The notes beneath the pieces are model-generated. The model saw only the letters and a list, made by a program, of their open reading frames with translations, made no database searches and was not told where the DNA came from. A stretch of 36,398 nt of DNA, taken from positions 1 through 36,398 of the forward strand of contig JAIRKO010000030.1 of the NCBI GenBank assembly GCA_031260045.1, given 5' to 3'. Numbering within the stretch: position 1 is the stretch's first letter; each line of letters opens with the position of its first letter. This document shows, one piece after another, positions 9,330 to 18,150 of the stretch. Source of the DNA: Dysgonamonadaceae bacterium. Its GTDB lineage: Bacteria; Bacteroidota; Bacteroidia; Bacteroidales; Azobacteroidaceae. The translations under genes were made by a program, and so were the position numbers.

Positions 9330-9465
9330 AAAACGGCATATTTTAATAATAGCAAAAACCTGCCTAAGCAGTTTATTTGCCAAGCAATGAGAGCCGTTTT
9401 TTCGGTTTTCCGTTCAGAAGCAGACGTTCATAAAATTCCTTACACGCCCTATTGAACCTGTAGGA
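9330..9465 (-). pseudogene. IS110-family transposase C-terminal remnant, frameshifted
   Basis: On the minus strand the stretch NRACKEFYERLLLNGKPKK is followed, after changes of frame, by ALIA and then ANKLLRQVFAIIK. Joined, they give the typical end of an IS110/IS116 transposase (KPKK-ALIAxANKLLRQ). At least two frameshifts separate the pieces and no upstream catalytic part is present, so only a scar of an insertion sequence remains. Bases 9510-9530 next to it match part of the family B repeat arm (CTTCGCTACGCC). The whole 9290-9649 gap holds nothing else I can identify. Confidence 0.6.
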
Positions 9466-9649
9466 TGACACAGTGGGATTGAAATATCGCCGCCGCTGAA
9501 CCTCATTTGGCTTCGCTACGCCTACAATTCTTCCCCAATTCATAAACAGCAACAAGAATTAATTCCCGCTTTTCACGTATTTAAGTCAAAAAAACCGTAA
9601 TTTTGCATGGTGAAATCCACATATGCCTTTAATTCAATTAAAACAAGCA

Positions 9650-10636
9650 ATGAAGCGCATCCTCTTTCCGTTCCTTTTTATGATGGTTTTCCCGAATGTT
9701 AAAGCTCAAAACTATAACACTCAGGGCGATTTGGCAATGGAAAGAAAAGATTATCAAAGCGCCCGCACGTGGTATAGCGAAGGGCTGGAAAATTGCGACC
9801 GATACAGCATCCGGCGACTGACGGACATCTGGAAAGAACAACCGGAAATGCGGGCAAGTATGCGTTTATCCGTGTGGAAATGCTACAATTGTCTGCTGCC
9901 GCTCGCCGAACAGCAAGATCAGGAAGCCATGCTCCTGATTTCGGATTATTTCAAGATGGGAATAGGCATCGCCGGCGATTCCGTCAAAGCGGAATATTGG
10001 TTGAAAGAATACGCAAAATCATTGGGTTTACAGGTAGAGGCGTCCGTTTCCGATGATCTGGAAAATGTCGCCCCGTCGCTAAATCCACTCGCTACCGAAA
10101 CGCCGAAAAAAAGCCTGTTGTCGAACCGCTTTTATTCATTTTTGGCATACTCTTATTCCCGCTTTGAACCGGTGGGCGGAACCGTCGGTTTTTATGATAA
10201 ATTCGGATTGTATTTCAGCCATCGAACCGATTTGAATAAGGAGGAAGATTACGTTTATACAAGCAACAACGCGAGAGTGCCGGAAATTGACCTCGAAAAC
10301 CCGCCCTACCGGTTTGCTCGCGAAAGATGGAAATGCAGCATAACCACAGGCGGCGTCTTTATTCCGGTGCGGGACAGGAAAATTTTCCTTTCCTTGGGGG
10401 GCGGATACGCCGTGAGGCAATATTTTAGGGAAATCGTATCCCTGTCAGAAGACAAAGTTTTTGAAAAAAACGGGGAAACAACGGCTTGGTGCTACAATAC
10501 GGAAGCCTCCTACAAAGGCTGGAACGTGGAAATCGGCTTGTTGATGAAATGGAAACGGGTCGTCTTTTTCGGGGGAATTAATTCTACGAAATTTAGGGAT
10601 TTGGATGGGTTTTTGAGTATTGGCTATTCCTTTTAA
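9650..10636 (+). CDS. Secreted protein of unknown function with possible Sel1/TPR-like N-terminal region
   Basis: A 328-residue protein with a signal peptide (MKRILFPFLFMMVFPNVKAQ). I placed the start at the ATG at 9650; the upstream ATG at 9623 would add nine residues before it. After the signal comes a helical region with repeat-like character: NTQGDLAMERKDYQSARTWYSEG, a TPR-like helix pair (here broken as NTQGDLAMERKDY and SARTWYSEGL), then EAMLLISDYFKMGIG...AEYWLKEYAK, which resembles a Sel1 repeat. The second half is beta-rich with aromatic strand ends and closes with GYSF, suggesting an outer-membrane or surface barrel-like part. Six bases separate it from the lipoprotein gene, so they probably form an operon. 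Function unknown. Confidence 0.75.
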   Translation: MKRILFPFLFMMVFPNVKAQNYNTQGDLAMERKDYQSARTWYSEGLENCDRYSIRRLTDIWKEQPEMRASMRLSVWKCYNCLLPLAEQQDQEAMLLISDYFKMGIGIAGDSVKAEYWLKEYAKSLGLQVEASVSDDLENVAPSLNPLATETPKKSLLSNRFYSFLAYSYSRFEPVGGTVGFYDKFGLYFSHRTDLNKEEDYVYTSNNARVPEIDLENPPYRFARERWKCSITTGGVFIPVRDRKIFLSLGGGYAVRQYFREIVSLSEDKVFEKNGETTAWCYNTEASYKGWNVEIGLLMKWKRVVFFGGINSTKFRDLDGFLSIGYSF

Positions 10637-10642
10637 AACTAT

Positions 10643-11914
10643 ATGAAAAAAATATTTACATATTTTATTCTCTTTTTATTCCCTGCATTGCATTCATGCC
10701 TTGACACGCCCGAAATGCCTGTCGGGATTGCCAACCTGAAAGACAAACCGACCGTCGTTTCGGGTAAAAATGTCGACTTGTCATACGACGGCGTTTTGAT
10801 ATTCACCGGCGAACTAATCTCTTCCGGCAAAATCACCGACATATTTGAAAAAGGCTTTTGTTGGGGCGTTGACGCCGGCAATCTCGCCGATACCGTTTTC
10901 CTTGAAAATAAATCCACCGATCCGGGCGACTTTTTCTTCCAAGTGCAAAATGCGCGCAGCAACACAACTTACTATTGGCGGGCGTTTGCCGAAAACGATT
11001 TCGGTATGACGCTCGGTGAAATCAGGACATACAACACGCCTGCGGTTTTTGAAGCCGACAATGAATTTACCGGAAAACCGAGATCGAATTTCACGGTTTT
11101 TACCCTGAAAAATGTATTTTATATGACTTGCGGGTACTACAACAACGCTATTTTTTCCGATATTTGGCGATACAACGGCAGCCGCTGGTGGAACGATCTC
11201 AGCAATATTCCCGGACCGGAAAGGAGGCATGCCGTCGCTTTCACAATCAACGATTCGCTGGCTTATGTTGGCACGGGGTCTGGGATTGAAGGCTTATACC
11301 GTATTGCTTACGGCGATTTTTATCGCCTCGACGCGACCGCCAGAAGATGGAGCGAAATCGAAACGCCGCCCGAAATGCCGAGATATGAAGCGATTGCTTT
11401 CGGCTTGAATAACAAAGGATATATCGTGGGCGGACGCAGCCCCGAAAATGAAGCCTTTCAGGATATGTGGGAATATTCGATTGACAGCGGCGTCGGGATA
11501 TGGAAAAAATGCAACGATTTCCCAAATCCTTTCTACGCGGGGGTGTGTATATACAACCAGGAACGTGTTTTCGCCGGCTTCGGCAGCAACAGCGAAAGTG
11601 AAAATATTTTGTGGGAATACAACGCCGTCAACGACGAATGGACGGAATTTATCGCACCCCCAATCGACCGGCAGGGAAACCCTGCGAAAATTCGCGCGGG
11701 ACAGATTATTCGCGACAAGATGTTCCTGCTCGACGCCGCCAATATTATTTGGGAATTAGATTTGAGAACAAAACAATACAAGCAAAAAAGCGCGCTTCCG
11801 AGAGAGTTTCCTTTGCAAAACGAGCAATATATGTTTTCCATGTACGACGTGATTTATTTCGGGTTGGGGGGGACGAGTTTATTTTATAAGTATTATCCTT
11901 TTTGGGACAATTAA
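10643..11914 (+). CDS. Kelch-repeat lipoprotein
   Basis: A 423-residue lipoprotein: the signal peptide ends in the lipobox LHSC, so Cys19 is likely lipidated. Residues about 40-135 resemble a fibronectin III-like module, with the YYWRAFAENDFG motif common in Bacteroidota surface proteins. Residues 150-420 hold Kelch-like blades: 'DIWRYNGSRWWNDLSNIPGPERRHAVAF', written in parts as IWRYNGSRWW and PGPERRHAVAF, then YIVGGRSPENEAFQDMWEY and LWEYNAVNDEW. Such beta-propellers bind ligands or sugars at the cell surface; the ligand is unknown. It follows the secreted protein gene at a 6-base gap and ends 12 bases before the serine acetyltransferase. Confidence 0.8.
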   Translation: MKKIFTYFILFLFPALHSCLDTPEMPVGIANLKDKPTVVSGKNVDLSYDGVLIFTGELISSGKITDIFEKGFCWGVDAGNLADTVFLENKSTDPGDFFFQVQNARSNTTYYWRAFAENDFGMTLGEIRTYNTPAVFEADNEFTGKPRSNFTVFTLKNVFYMTCGYYNNAIFSDIWRYNGSRWWNDLSNIPGPERRHAVAFTINDSLAYVGTGSGIEGLYRIAYGDFYRLDATARRWSEIETPPEMPRYEAIAFGLNNKGYIVGGRSPENEAFQDMWEYSIDSGVGIWKKCNDFPNPFYAGVCIYNQERVFAGFGSNSESENILWEYNAVNDEWTEFIAPPIDRQGNPAKIRAGQIIRDKMFLLDAANIIWELDLRTKQYKQKSALPREFPLQNEQYMFSMYDVIYFGLGGTSLFYKYYPFWDN

Positions 11915-11926
11915 AATATTAATATA

Positions 11927-12826
11927 ATGAGCAACAATTCAATACAAACAACCGTTCAGGCGCTGGTGGATAATCACAGCCAAAAATTTCCCTTTATTCC
12001 CATCCACGAACGGCGTTTGCCGGCTACGGCAAGTTTGGCGGGAATCATCGAAACCGTTCGTTCCGTTATTTTTCCCGGCTATTTCGGAAGTCCGTTGGCG
12101 AAGGAAGATTCGCTGGTGTATCACATCGGGACGGGCGTGGAGAAAATTTTTAACGACCTTTCTCACCAAATATTCGATGCGCTGTTTTTTCAGTCGGAAG
12201 AAACGGACAGCGCACAAATGCGAACCAAAGCCCGCAAACTGACTTATGAATTCCTAAACCGCTTGCAGCATGTCAAACAGCGGCTTTCGTCAGACGTAAA
12301 AGCCATATTCGATTCCGACCCGGCGGCGAAAAACTTGGGAGAAGTTATCTTTTGTTATCCGGCTGTAAAAGCCGTTTCCAATTACCGCATCGCGCATGAA
12401 CTCTATTTGTTGGATGTGCCTTTGATTCCCAGAATGATAACCGAACTGGCTCATGCCGAAACGGGAATTGATATTCATCCGGGCGCCGAAATCGGCGAAT
12501 ATTTCAGTATTGACCACGGCACGGGCGTTGTAATCGGACAGACGGCGATTATTGGAACACACGTAACGCTCTATCAGGGCGTTACTCTGGGCGCGAAAAA
12601 CTTTTCTCTCGACGCGACCGGTCATCCGATAGATGAGCCGAGACATCCGATTATCGAAGACAATGTAACGGTTTATTCCAATTCTTCTATTTTGGGTCGC
12701 GTAACCATCGGACACGACACCGTTATCGGCGGTAATGTTTGGCTTACTCACAGCGTTCCGCCTTATTCGCGGATATTGCAAACTAAGGCTGTGAAGTTGG
12801 ATTTGACGGATGGGGCAGGGATATAG
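11927..12826 (+). CDS. cysE: Serine O-acetyltransferase (EpsC/CysE type)
   Basis: Transfers acetyl from acetyl-CoA to L-serine, giving O-acetylserine for cysteine synthesis. The 299-residue protein has the long helical N-terminal region of the EpsC-type enzymes and a left-handed beta-helix from about 180 on. Catalytic region: HAETGIDIHPGAEIG at 176-190 and the His in DHGTGVVIG at 196-204. Hexapeptide repeats follow, through GVTLGAKNF and HPIIEDNVTVYSNSSILG. It lies only 12 bases after the Kelch lipoprotein gene, so it may share a transcript, although the functions are not obviously linked. A family B repeat begins right after its stop. Confidence 0.9.
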   Translation: MSNNSIQTTVQALVDNHSQKFPFIPIHERRLPATASLAGIIETVRSVIFPGYFGSPLAKEDSLVYHIGTGVEKIFNDLSHQIFDALFFQSEETDSAQMRTKARKLTYEFLNRLQHVKQRLSSDVKAIFDSDPAAKNLGEVIFCYPAVKAVSNYRIAHELYLLDVPLIPRMITELAHAETGIDIHPGAEIGEYFSIDHGTGVVIGQTAIIGTHVTLYQGVTLGAKNFSLDATGHPIDEPRHPIIEDNVTVYSNSSILGRVTIGHDTVIGGNVWLTHSVPPYSRILQTKAVKLDLTDGAGI

Positions 12827-12833
12827 TTACATG

Positions 12834-12937
12834 CGTCATCCCGCGCTTGACGCGGGATCCCCGAAAAAACGAACTGCGGTTTTGCGGGGATTGCGGGTCT
12901 CCGCTTCGCAGTTCGCAACAAGTCTATTGCGAACTGC
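12834..12937. repeat. Dispersed palindromic repeat family B, copy B2, with extra inverted repeat
   Basis: It starts CGTCATCCCGCGCTTGACG with the perfect hairpin CCCGCG-CTTGA-CGCGGG and continues GGGGATTGCGGGTCTCCGC. At its right end GCAGTTCGCAA and TTGCGAACTGC form a second perfect inverted repeat around CAAGTCTA, a core also seen in repeat family C (16533, 31281). Confidence 0.8.
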
Positions 12938-12953
12938 AATCCGAAAAAATAAG

Positions 12954-13243
12954 ATGAGTAACGCAGTAAAATTCAATATTCAGACGAAGCAAAGAAAGCA
13001 CTTGCAAAATGCAAAAAAGTCCAATCCCGTTTTTTATAAAAAATTCTCTCGCCTAATAATCGAAATTGCAGAACATCCAAAAAATATGTAACAGGGCATC
13101 CGAAGCTGCTTGTAGCGGGGGATAATATAACGTATTCAAGACGAATTTCTGCAAACAACCGAATTATTTATGACATTTACGATGATATTGTGACCGTTTT
13201 GATTTTGTTTATTGAAAGGCATTATGATGAATCGAACGCATAG
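12954..13243 (+). pseudogene. YoeB/Txe-like toxin, frameshifted
   Basis: The first frame (12954-13091) reads MSNAVKFNIQTKQRKHLQNA and ends EIAEHPKNM-stop. From 13091 another frame continues TGHPKLLVAG, then YSRRISANNRIIYDIYDD and VTVLILFIERHYDE, stopping at 13243. Joined they match a YoeB/Txe ribosome-dependent mRNA interferase of about 95 residues (EHPxTGxGxPxxL...YSRRI...NRIIYDI...HY). The break lies in a run of six A at 13079-13084; seven A would restore the frame. No antitoxin gene is adjacent: the place where it should be is taken by the repeat at 12834. This could be a true pseudogene or a homopolymer sequencing error. Confidence 0.7.
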
Positions 13244-13391
13244 ACATTCCCGCCGATATTGACTTCAAAGTCGCTATTGGCGCGGATGCACGGGCATAAT
13301 CTATCATGTACATGGCAAATTCCTCGAAAATTTTGTAGTTTCGACTGGCGTTTGCCCATGCAATGGTAGAAACATTGCCCGTCTCGCACAA
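13209..13391 (-). pseudogene. Unrecognised coding fragment
   Basis: A 60-residue minus-strand reading (MCETGNVSTIAWANASRNYK, then FEEFAMYMIDYARASAPIAT) has protein-like composition and codon use like the neighbours, and the reading continues upstream to about 13415 without a start. I do not recognise the family. It overlaps the tail of the toxin remnant, so at most one of the two was cut by the other. The rest of 13392-13588 is A+T-rich, without a gene, and leads into recA; TATATTTG at 13523-13530 is a possible -7 box. Confidence 0.3.
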
Positions 13392-13588
13392 AAAATGCTC
13401 GTAACTATCGAATTATCAAAATTTCAAAGAACGCTTTTATAAAATTAATGCAACACTAATGATTTGAAATGAAGAATTGCACCCATAAATTTTCACATTA
13501 CCTATTGTTTATAAAAAAACACTATATTTGTAAAAAAAATTCAATAATAAAAAGTCTAACTCATTTAATTTTATAAATATTTACAACT

Positions 13589-14611
13589 ATGAACGAAAAA
13601 ACAAAGCCCGCAGAAAACAACAATGCCGAAAAATTGAAAGCGCTACATGCGGCAATGGACAAAATTGAAAAGAACCACGGCAAAGGTTCCATCATGAAAA
13701 TGGGCGACAATGTCATTGAAGAAGTTGCCGTTATCCCCACCGGCTCGGTTTCGCTGAATGCCGCTTTAGGCGTGGGCGGCTATCCGAGGGGACGGGTCAT
13801 TGAAATCTACGGTCCCGAATCGTCGGGAAAAACGACCCTCGCCATCCACGCCATTGCGCAAGCACAAAAGGCGGGCGGCATTGCCGCTTTTATCGACGCG
13901 GAACACGCTTTCGACCGCTTCTATGCCGAAAAATTAGGCGTGGACGTGGAAAACCTTTGGATTTCACAACCCGATTCGGGCGAACAGGCGTTGGAAATTA
14001 CCGAACAATTGATACGTTCTTCAGCCGTCGACATTGTCGTGATAGACTCCGTCGCCGCACTGACACCCAAAGCCGAACTGGAGGGCGAAATGGGCGAATC
14101 CAAAATGGGGTTGCAAGCCCGCCTGATGTCGCAAGCCTTGCGTAAACTCACGTCGGCAATCAACAAAACCAACACAACCTGCATTTTCATCAACCAATTG
14201 CGCGAAAAAATCGGCATCATGTTCGGAAACCCCGAAACAACAACCGGCGGTAACGCTTTGAAATTCTATGCTTCCGTCCGTTTGGACATTCGCCGGATTT
14301 CGCAAATCAAAGACGGTGAGGAAGTAACAGGTAACCAAACCCGCGTAAAAGTGGTGAAAAACAAAGTTGCCCCGCCTTTCCGCAAAGCCGAATTCGACAT
14401 CATGTTCGGGGAAGGCATATCCAAACCTGGGGAACTGGTCGATTTGGGTTCCGAATTGAACATCATCAAGAAAAGCGGAAGTTGGTACAGTTACAACGAA
14501 GCCAAACTGGGACAGGGGCGCGAAGCCGCCAAAGACTGCCTGCGCGACAATCCCGAACTGGCGGATGAAATCGAAGCTAAAATTATGGCGGCGTTAAAAA
14601 CTGATAAATAA
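13589..14611 (+). CDS. recA: Recombinase RecA
   Basis: RecA forms ATP-dependent filaments on single-stranded DNA, drives strand exchange and triggers SOS-type self-cleavage where that exists. The 340-residue protein has Walker A GPESSGKT at 75-82, Walker B ending in [11 protein letters not shown] with Asp153, and the DNA-binding loops [19 protein letters not shown] and [16 protein letters not shown]. The C-terminus is short and charged. It is monocistronic. A possible -7 box (TATATTTG) lies at 13523-13530, about 60 bases upstream; no -33 box at the usual spacing is seen and I see no LexA-like dyad. Confidence 0.98.
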   Translation: MNEKTKPAENNNAEKLKALHAAMDKIEKNHGKGSIMKMGDNVIEEVAVIPTGSVSLNAALGVGGYPRGRVIEIYGPESSGKTTLAIHAIAQAQKAGGIAAFIDAEHAFDRFYAEKLGVDVENLWISQPDSGEQALEITEQLIRSSAVDIVVIDSVAALTPKAELEGEMGESKMGLQARLMSQALRKLTSAINKTNTTCIFINQLREKIGIMFGNPETTTGGNALKFYASVRLDIRRISQIKDGEEVTGNQTRVKVVKNKVAPPFRKAEFDIMFGEGISKPGELVDLGSELNIIKKSGSWYSYNEAKLGQGREAAKDCLRDNPELADEIEAKIMAALKTDK

Positions 14612-14645
14612 AGTCTGTTTGGTTTCGCCGATTATAACGTTTTTG

Positions 14646-14684
14646 CAGGGGATTGCGGGTTCCGCTTCGCCCGCAATAACGGCG
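14646..14684. repeat. Partial family B repeat (B3)
   Basis: CAGGGGATTGCGGGTTCCGC followed by TTCGCCCGCAATAACGGCG matches the right half of the B1/B2 elements with a few changes. It lies between recA and porQ. Confidence 0.6.
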
Positions 14685-14747
14685 ATTTATAAATAGCAAC
14701 TTGAATTATAATAATAAAAAAATATTTTACGAAACTTTTTAGACAAA

Positions 14748-15737
14748 ATGCGAACAATATTTATTTTATCCATCCTGATTTTAACTCTTTTTCCGGCATC
14801 CGCCCAAGATGGAAATTCGGCATTTACTTATTTGCTTTTGCCGGGATCGGCGCGTGCGTCGGCTTTGGGCGGCACAAATGTTTCCATCATTGAAAACGAT
14901 TTGCCGCTGATTTGGCAAAATCCCGGTTTTCTCGGTCAGGAAATGGATAATACGTTAAATGTGAATTTCTTGTCATATGTTGGCGACGTTAAGTTGGGAA
15001 GCGCCACATTTGCCAAAGCGTTGGGGGAAAGGAGCGCTTGGGGCGTCGGCGTCAATTTTTCCAATTACGGTAAAATGCTGCAAACAACGGAAAACGGCGA
15101 AATTCTGGGCGATTTGAATGCAAGCGATATTTGCGCAAACGCCTTTTTTTCCCGCGATTTGTCTGAAACGTTACGCGGCGGGGTGGCTGTCAAATTTTTG
15201 TATTCCAACTATTTACATAATACGGCAATTGGGCTGGGCGTTGATTTGGGAATCAGTTATTATAATCGGGAAAAAGACCTTTCCATCGGTTTTGCGGGCA
15301 AAAATTGGGGGCGGCAAGTAAAAGCCTATGAGGACGAACTGCTCAATTTGCCTTGGGATATTCAACTGGGTTTCAGTCAAAAACTGGGTCATGCGCCGTT
15401 TCGTTATTCGGTTACGGTTGTCTCTTTGACCCAATGGAAATTCTACGATTGGCAGCAGGAAAAGAAAGATTCTTTTGTAAAAACGCTCTTCAAGCATTTT
15501 GTTTTCGGTGTTGAATTTCTTCCTTCGGAAAATTTCTGGATTGCCGCAGGATACAATGTCAAACGGGGCGCCGACATGAGCCTCAATGAGGGCGGCAACA
15601 AATGGGGGGCTTTTTCCGTCGGCGCCGGATTGAAAGTAAAATCCTTTAACGTAGGATGTTCCGTTGCCAAATACCATCCGGCAGCCACTTCGTTTATGCT
15701 TAGCGTTTCTACTTCGTTGACGGAAATGAAATTATGA
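14748..15737 (+). CDS. porQ: Type IX secretion system protein PorQ
   Basis: A 329-residue outer-membrane beta-barrel protein with a signal peptide ending FPASAQ. The PorQ marks are the opening LLPGSARASALGGTNVSI, the block LIWQNPGFLG, NVNFLSYVGDVKLG and the turn YGKMLQTTENGEILGDL. PorQ takes part in the attachment complex that cuts the C-terminal signal of secreted proteins and anchors them to the surface. In Bacteroidota porQ commonly lies beside cmk, as here (49-base gap), which supports the call. It implies a complete type IX system elsewhere in the genome; the partial gene at 36190 may be one of its cargos. Confidence 0.88.
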   Translation: MRTIFILSILILTLFPASAQDGNSAFTYLLLPGSARASALGGTNVSIIENDLPLIWQNPGFLGQEMDNTLNVNFLSYVGDVKLGSATFAKALGERSAWGVGVNFSNYGKMLQTTENGEILGDLNASDICANAFFSRDLSETLRGGVAVKFLYSNYLHNTAIGLGVDLGISYYNREKDLSIGFAGKNWGRQVKAYEDELLNLPWDIQLGFSQKLGHAPFRYSVTVVSLTQWKFYDWQQEKKDSFVKTLFKHFVFGVEFLPSENFWIAAGYNVKRGADMSLNEGGNKWGAFSVGAGLKVKSFNVGCSVAKYHPAATSFMLSVSTSLTEMKL

Positions 15738-15786
15738 AACCCGCATAAATCATGAAGCGGATTTCATATGACCTTGATTACTTACA

Positions 15787-16494
15787 ATGAAAAAAATAAC
15801 AATTGCCGTCGACGGATATTCTTCGTGCGGAAAAAGCACGATGGCTAAATATTTAGCCAAAACGGTGAAATATAATTACATAGACAGTGGCGCCATGTAC
15901 CGCGCCGTAACCCTCTACGCCATCAAAAACAGCCTGTTTAAAGGCGATTATCCCGATGAAACAGCCCTGAAAAAACAAATTAACCAAATTCATATTGATT
16001 TCCGACATAATAAAACGAAAGGAAAATCAGATACTTACCTGAACGGCGAAAACGTTGAAAAAGAAATCCGCAGCATGGAAGTCGCCGACAAAGTAAGCTT
16101 GATTGCGGCAATCGGTTTTGTGCGGGAAGCATTGGTGAGGCAACAACAGGAAATGGGCAAAAACAGAGGCATCGTGATGGACGGGCGGGACATCGGGACG
16201 GTTGTTTTTCCTGATGCAGAACTAAAAATTTTCGTTACTGCCCGCCCGGAAGTCCGCGCCCGACGACGTTTGGCGGAACTGACCGCCAAAGGCGAAAACG
16301 CGACGTTTGAAGAAGTCCTGAAAAATTTGACTAAACGCGACCGCATCGACGCCACGCGGAAAGATAGCCCGCTACGCCAAGCCGACGACGCTGCGGTTAT
16401 TGACAACTCCGACCTCACCATTGGAGAACAGAACGCTATTATGTTGAATTTGTTTAGTAATGTAAAAACGGCATACGATAAAGGTTCGGGTTAA
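15787..16494 (+). CDS. cmk: Cytidylate kinase
   Basis: Phosphorylates CMP and dCMP with ATP in pyrimidine nucleotide supply. The 235-residue protein has the P-loop GYSSCGKST at 10-18, the NMP-binding start [15 protein letters not shown], the insertion typical of bacterial CMP kinases, and [20 protein letters not shown], followed by [11 protein letters not shown] and the lid region [14 protein letters not shown]. It is complete. It follows porQ on the same strand and is probably co-transcribed. The gap to guaB (162 bases) carries a family C repeat and the guaB promoter. Confidence 0.96.
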   Translation: MKKITIAVDGYSSCGKSTMAKYLAKTVKYNYIDSGAMYRAVTLYAIKNSLFKGDYPDETALKKQINQIHIDFRHNKTKGKSDTYLNGENVEKEIRSMEVADKVSLIAAIGFVREALVRQQQEMGKNRGIVMDGRDIGTVVFPDAELKIFVTARPEVRARRRLAELTAKGENATFEEVLKNLTKRDRIDATRKDSPLRQADDAAVIDNSDLTIGEQNAIMLNLFSNVKTAYDKGSG

Positions 16495-16532
16495 GATATA
16501 ACTTAATTTGTGGAATAGTTAACTATGAAAAT

Positions 16533-16569
16533 AGGGAGTTAAAGGGGTTTTCACAACAAGTCTAATGAC
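16533..16569 (+). repeat. Dispersed repeat family C, copy C1
   Basis: AGGGAGTTAAAGGGGTTTTC followed by ACAACAAGTCTAATGACG. An inverted, closely similar copy is at 31281-31318 and a shorter one at 31438-31456. It lies in the cmk-guaB gap. Confidence 0.55.
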
Positions 16570-16596
16570 GTGGCGCATCAATTACACTTCTTTTTA

Positions 16597-16626
16597 TTGA
16601 AAAAACAAAAAAAAACCGTACATTTG
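16597..16626 (+). promoter_or_regulatory. Bacteroidota-type promoter of guaB
   Basis: TTG at 16597-16599, 19 bases, then TACATTTG at 16619-16626, an exact fit to TAnnTTTG. Transcription should start near 16633, about 25 bases before guaB. Confidence 0.7.
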
Positions 16627-16644
16627 CACGCAATAAAATTTTAA

Positions 16645-18135
<1,491 letters not shown>

Positions 18136-18150
18136 CAGCGTAAAAATAAA

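Noticed and set aside
12810-12953. Protein-coding start of the toxin reading before 12954
   Set aside because: These codons lie over the end of cysE and the family B repeat; the toxin fold begins at 12954.
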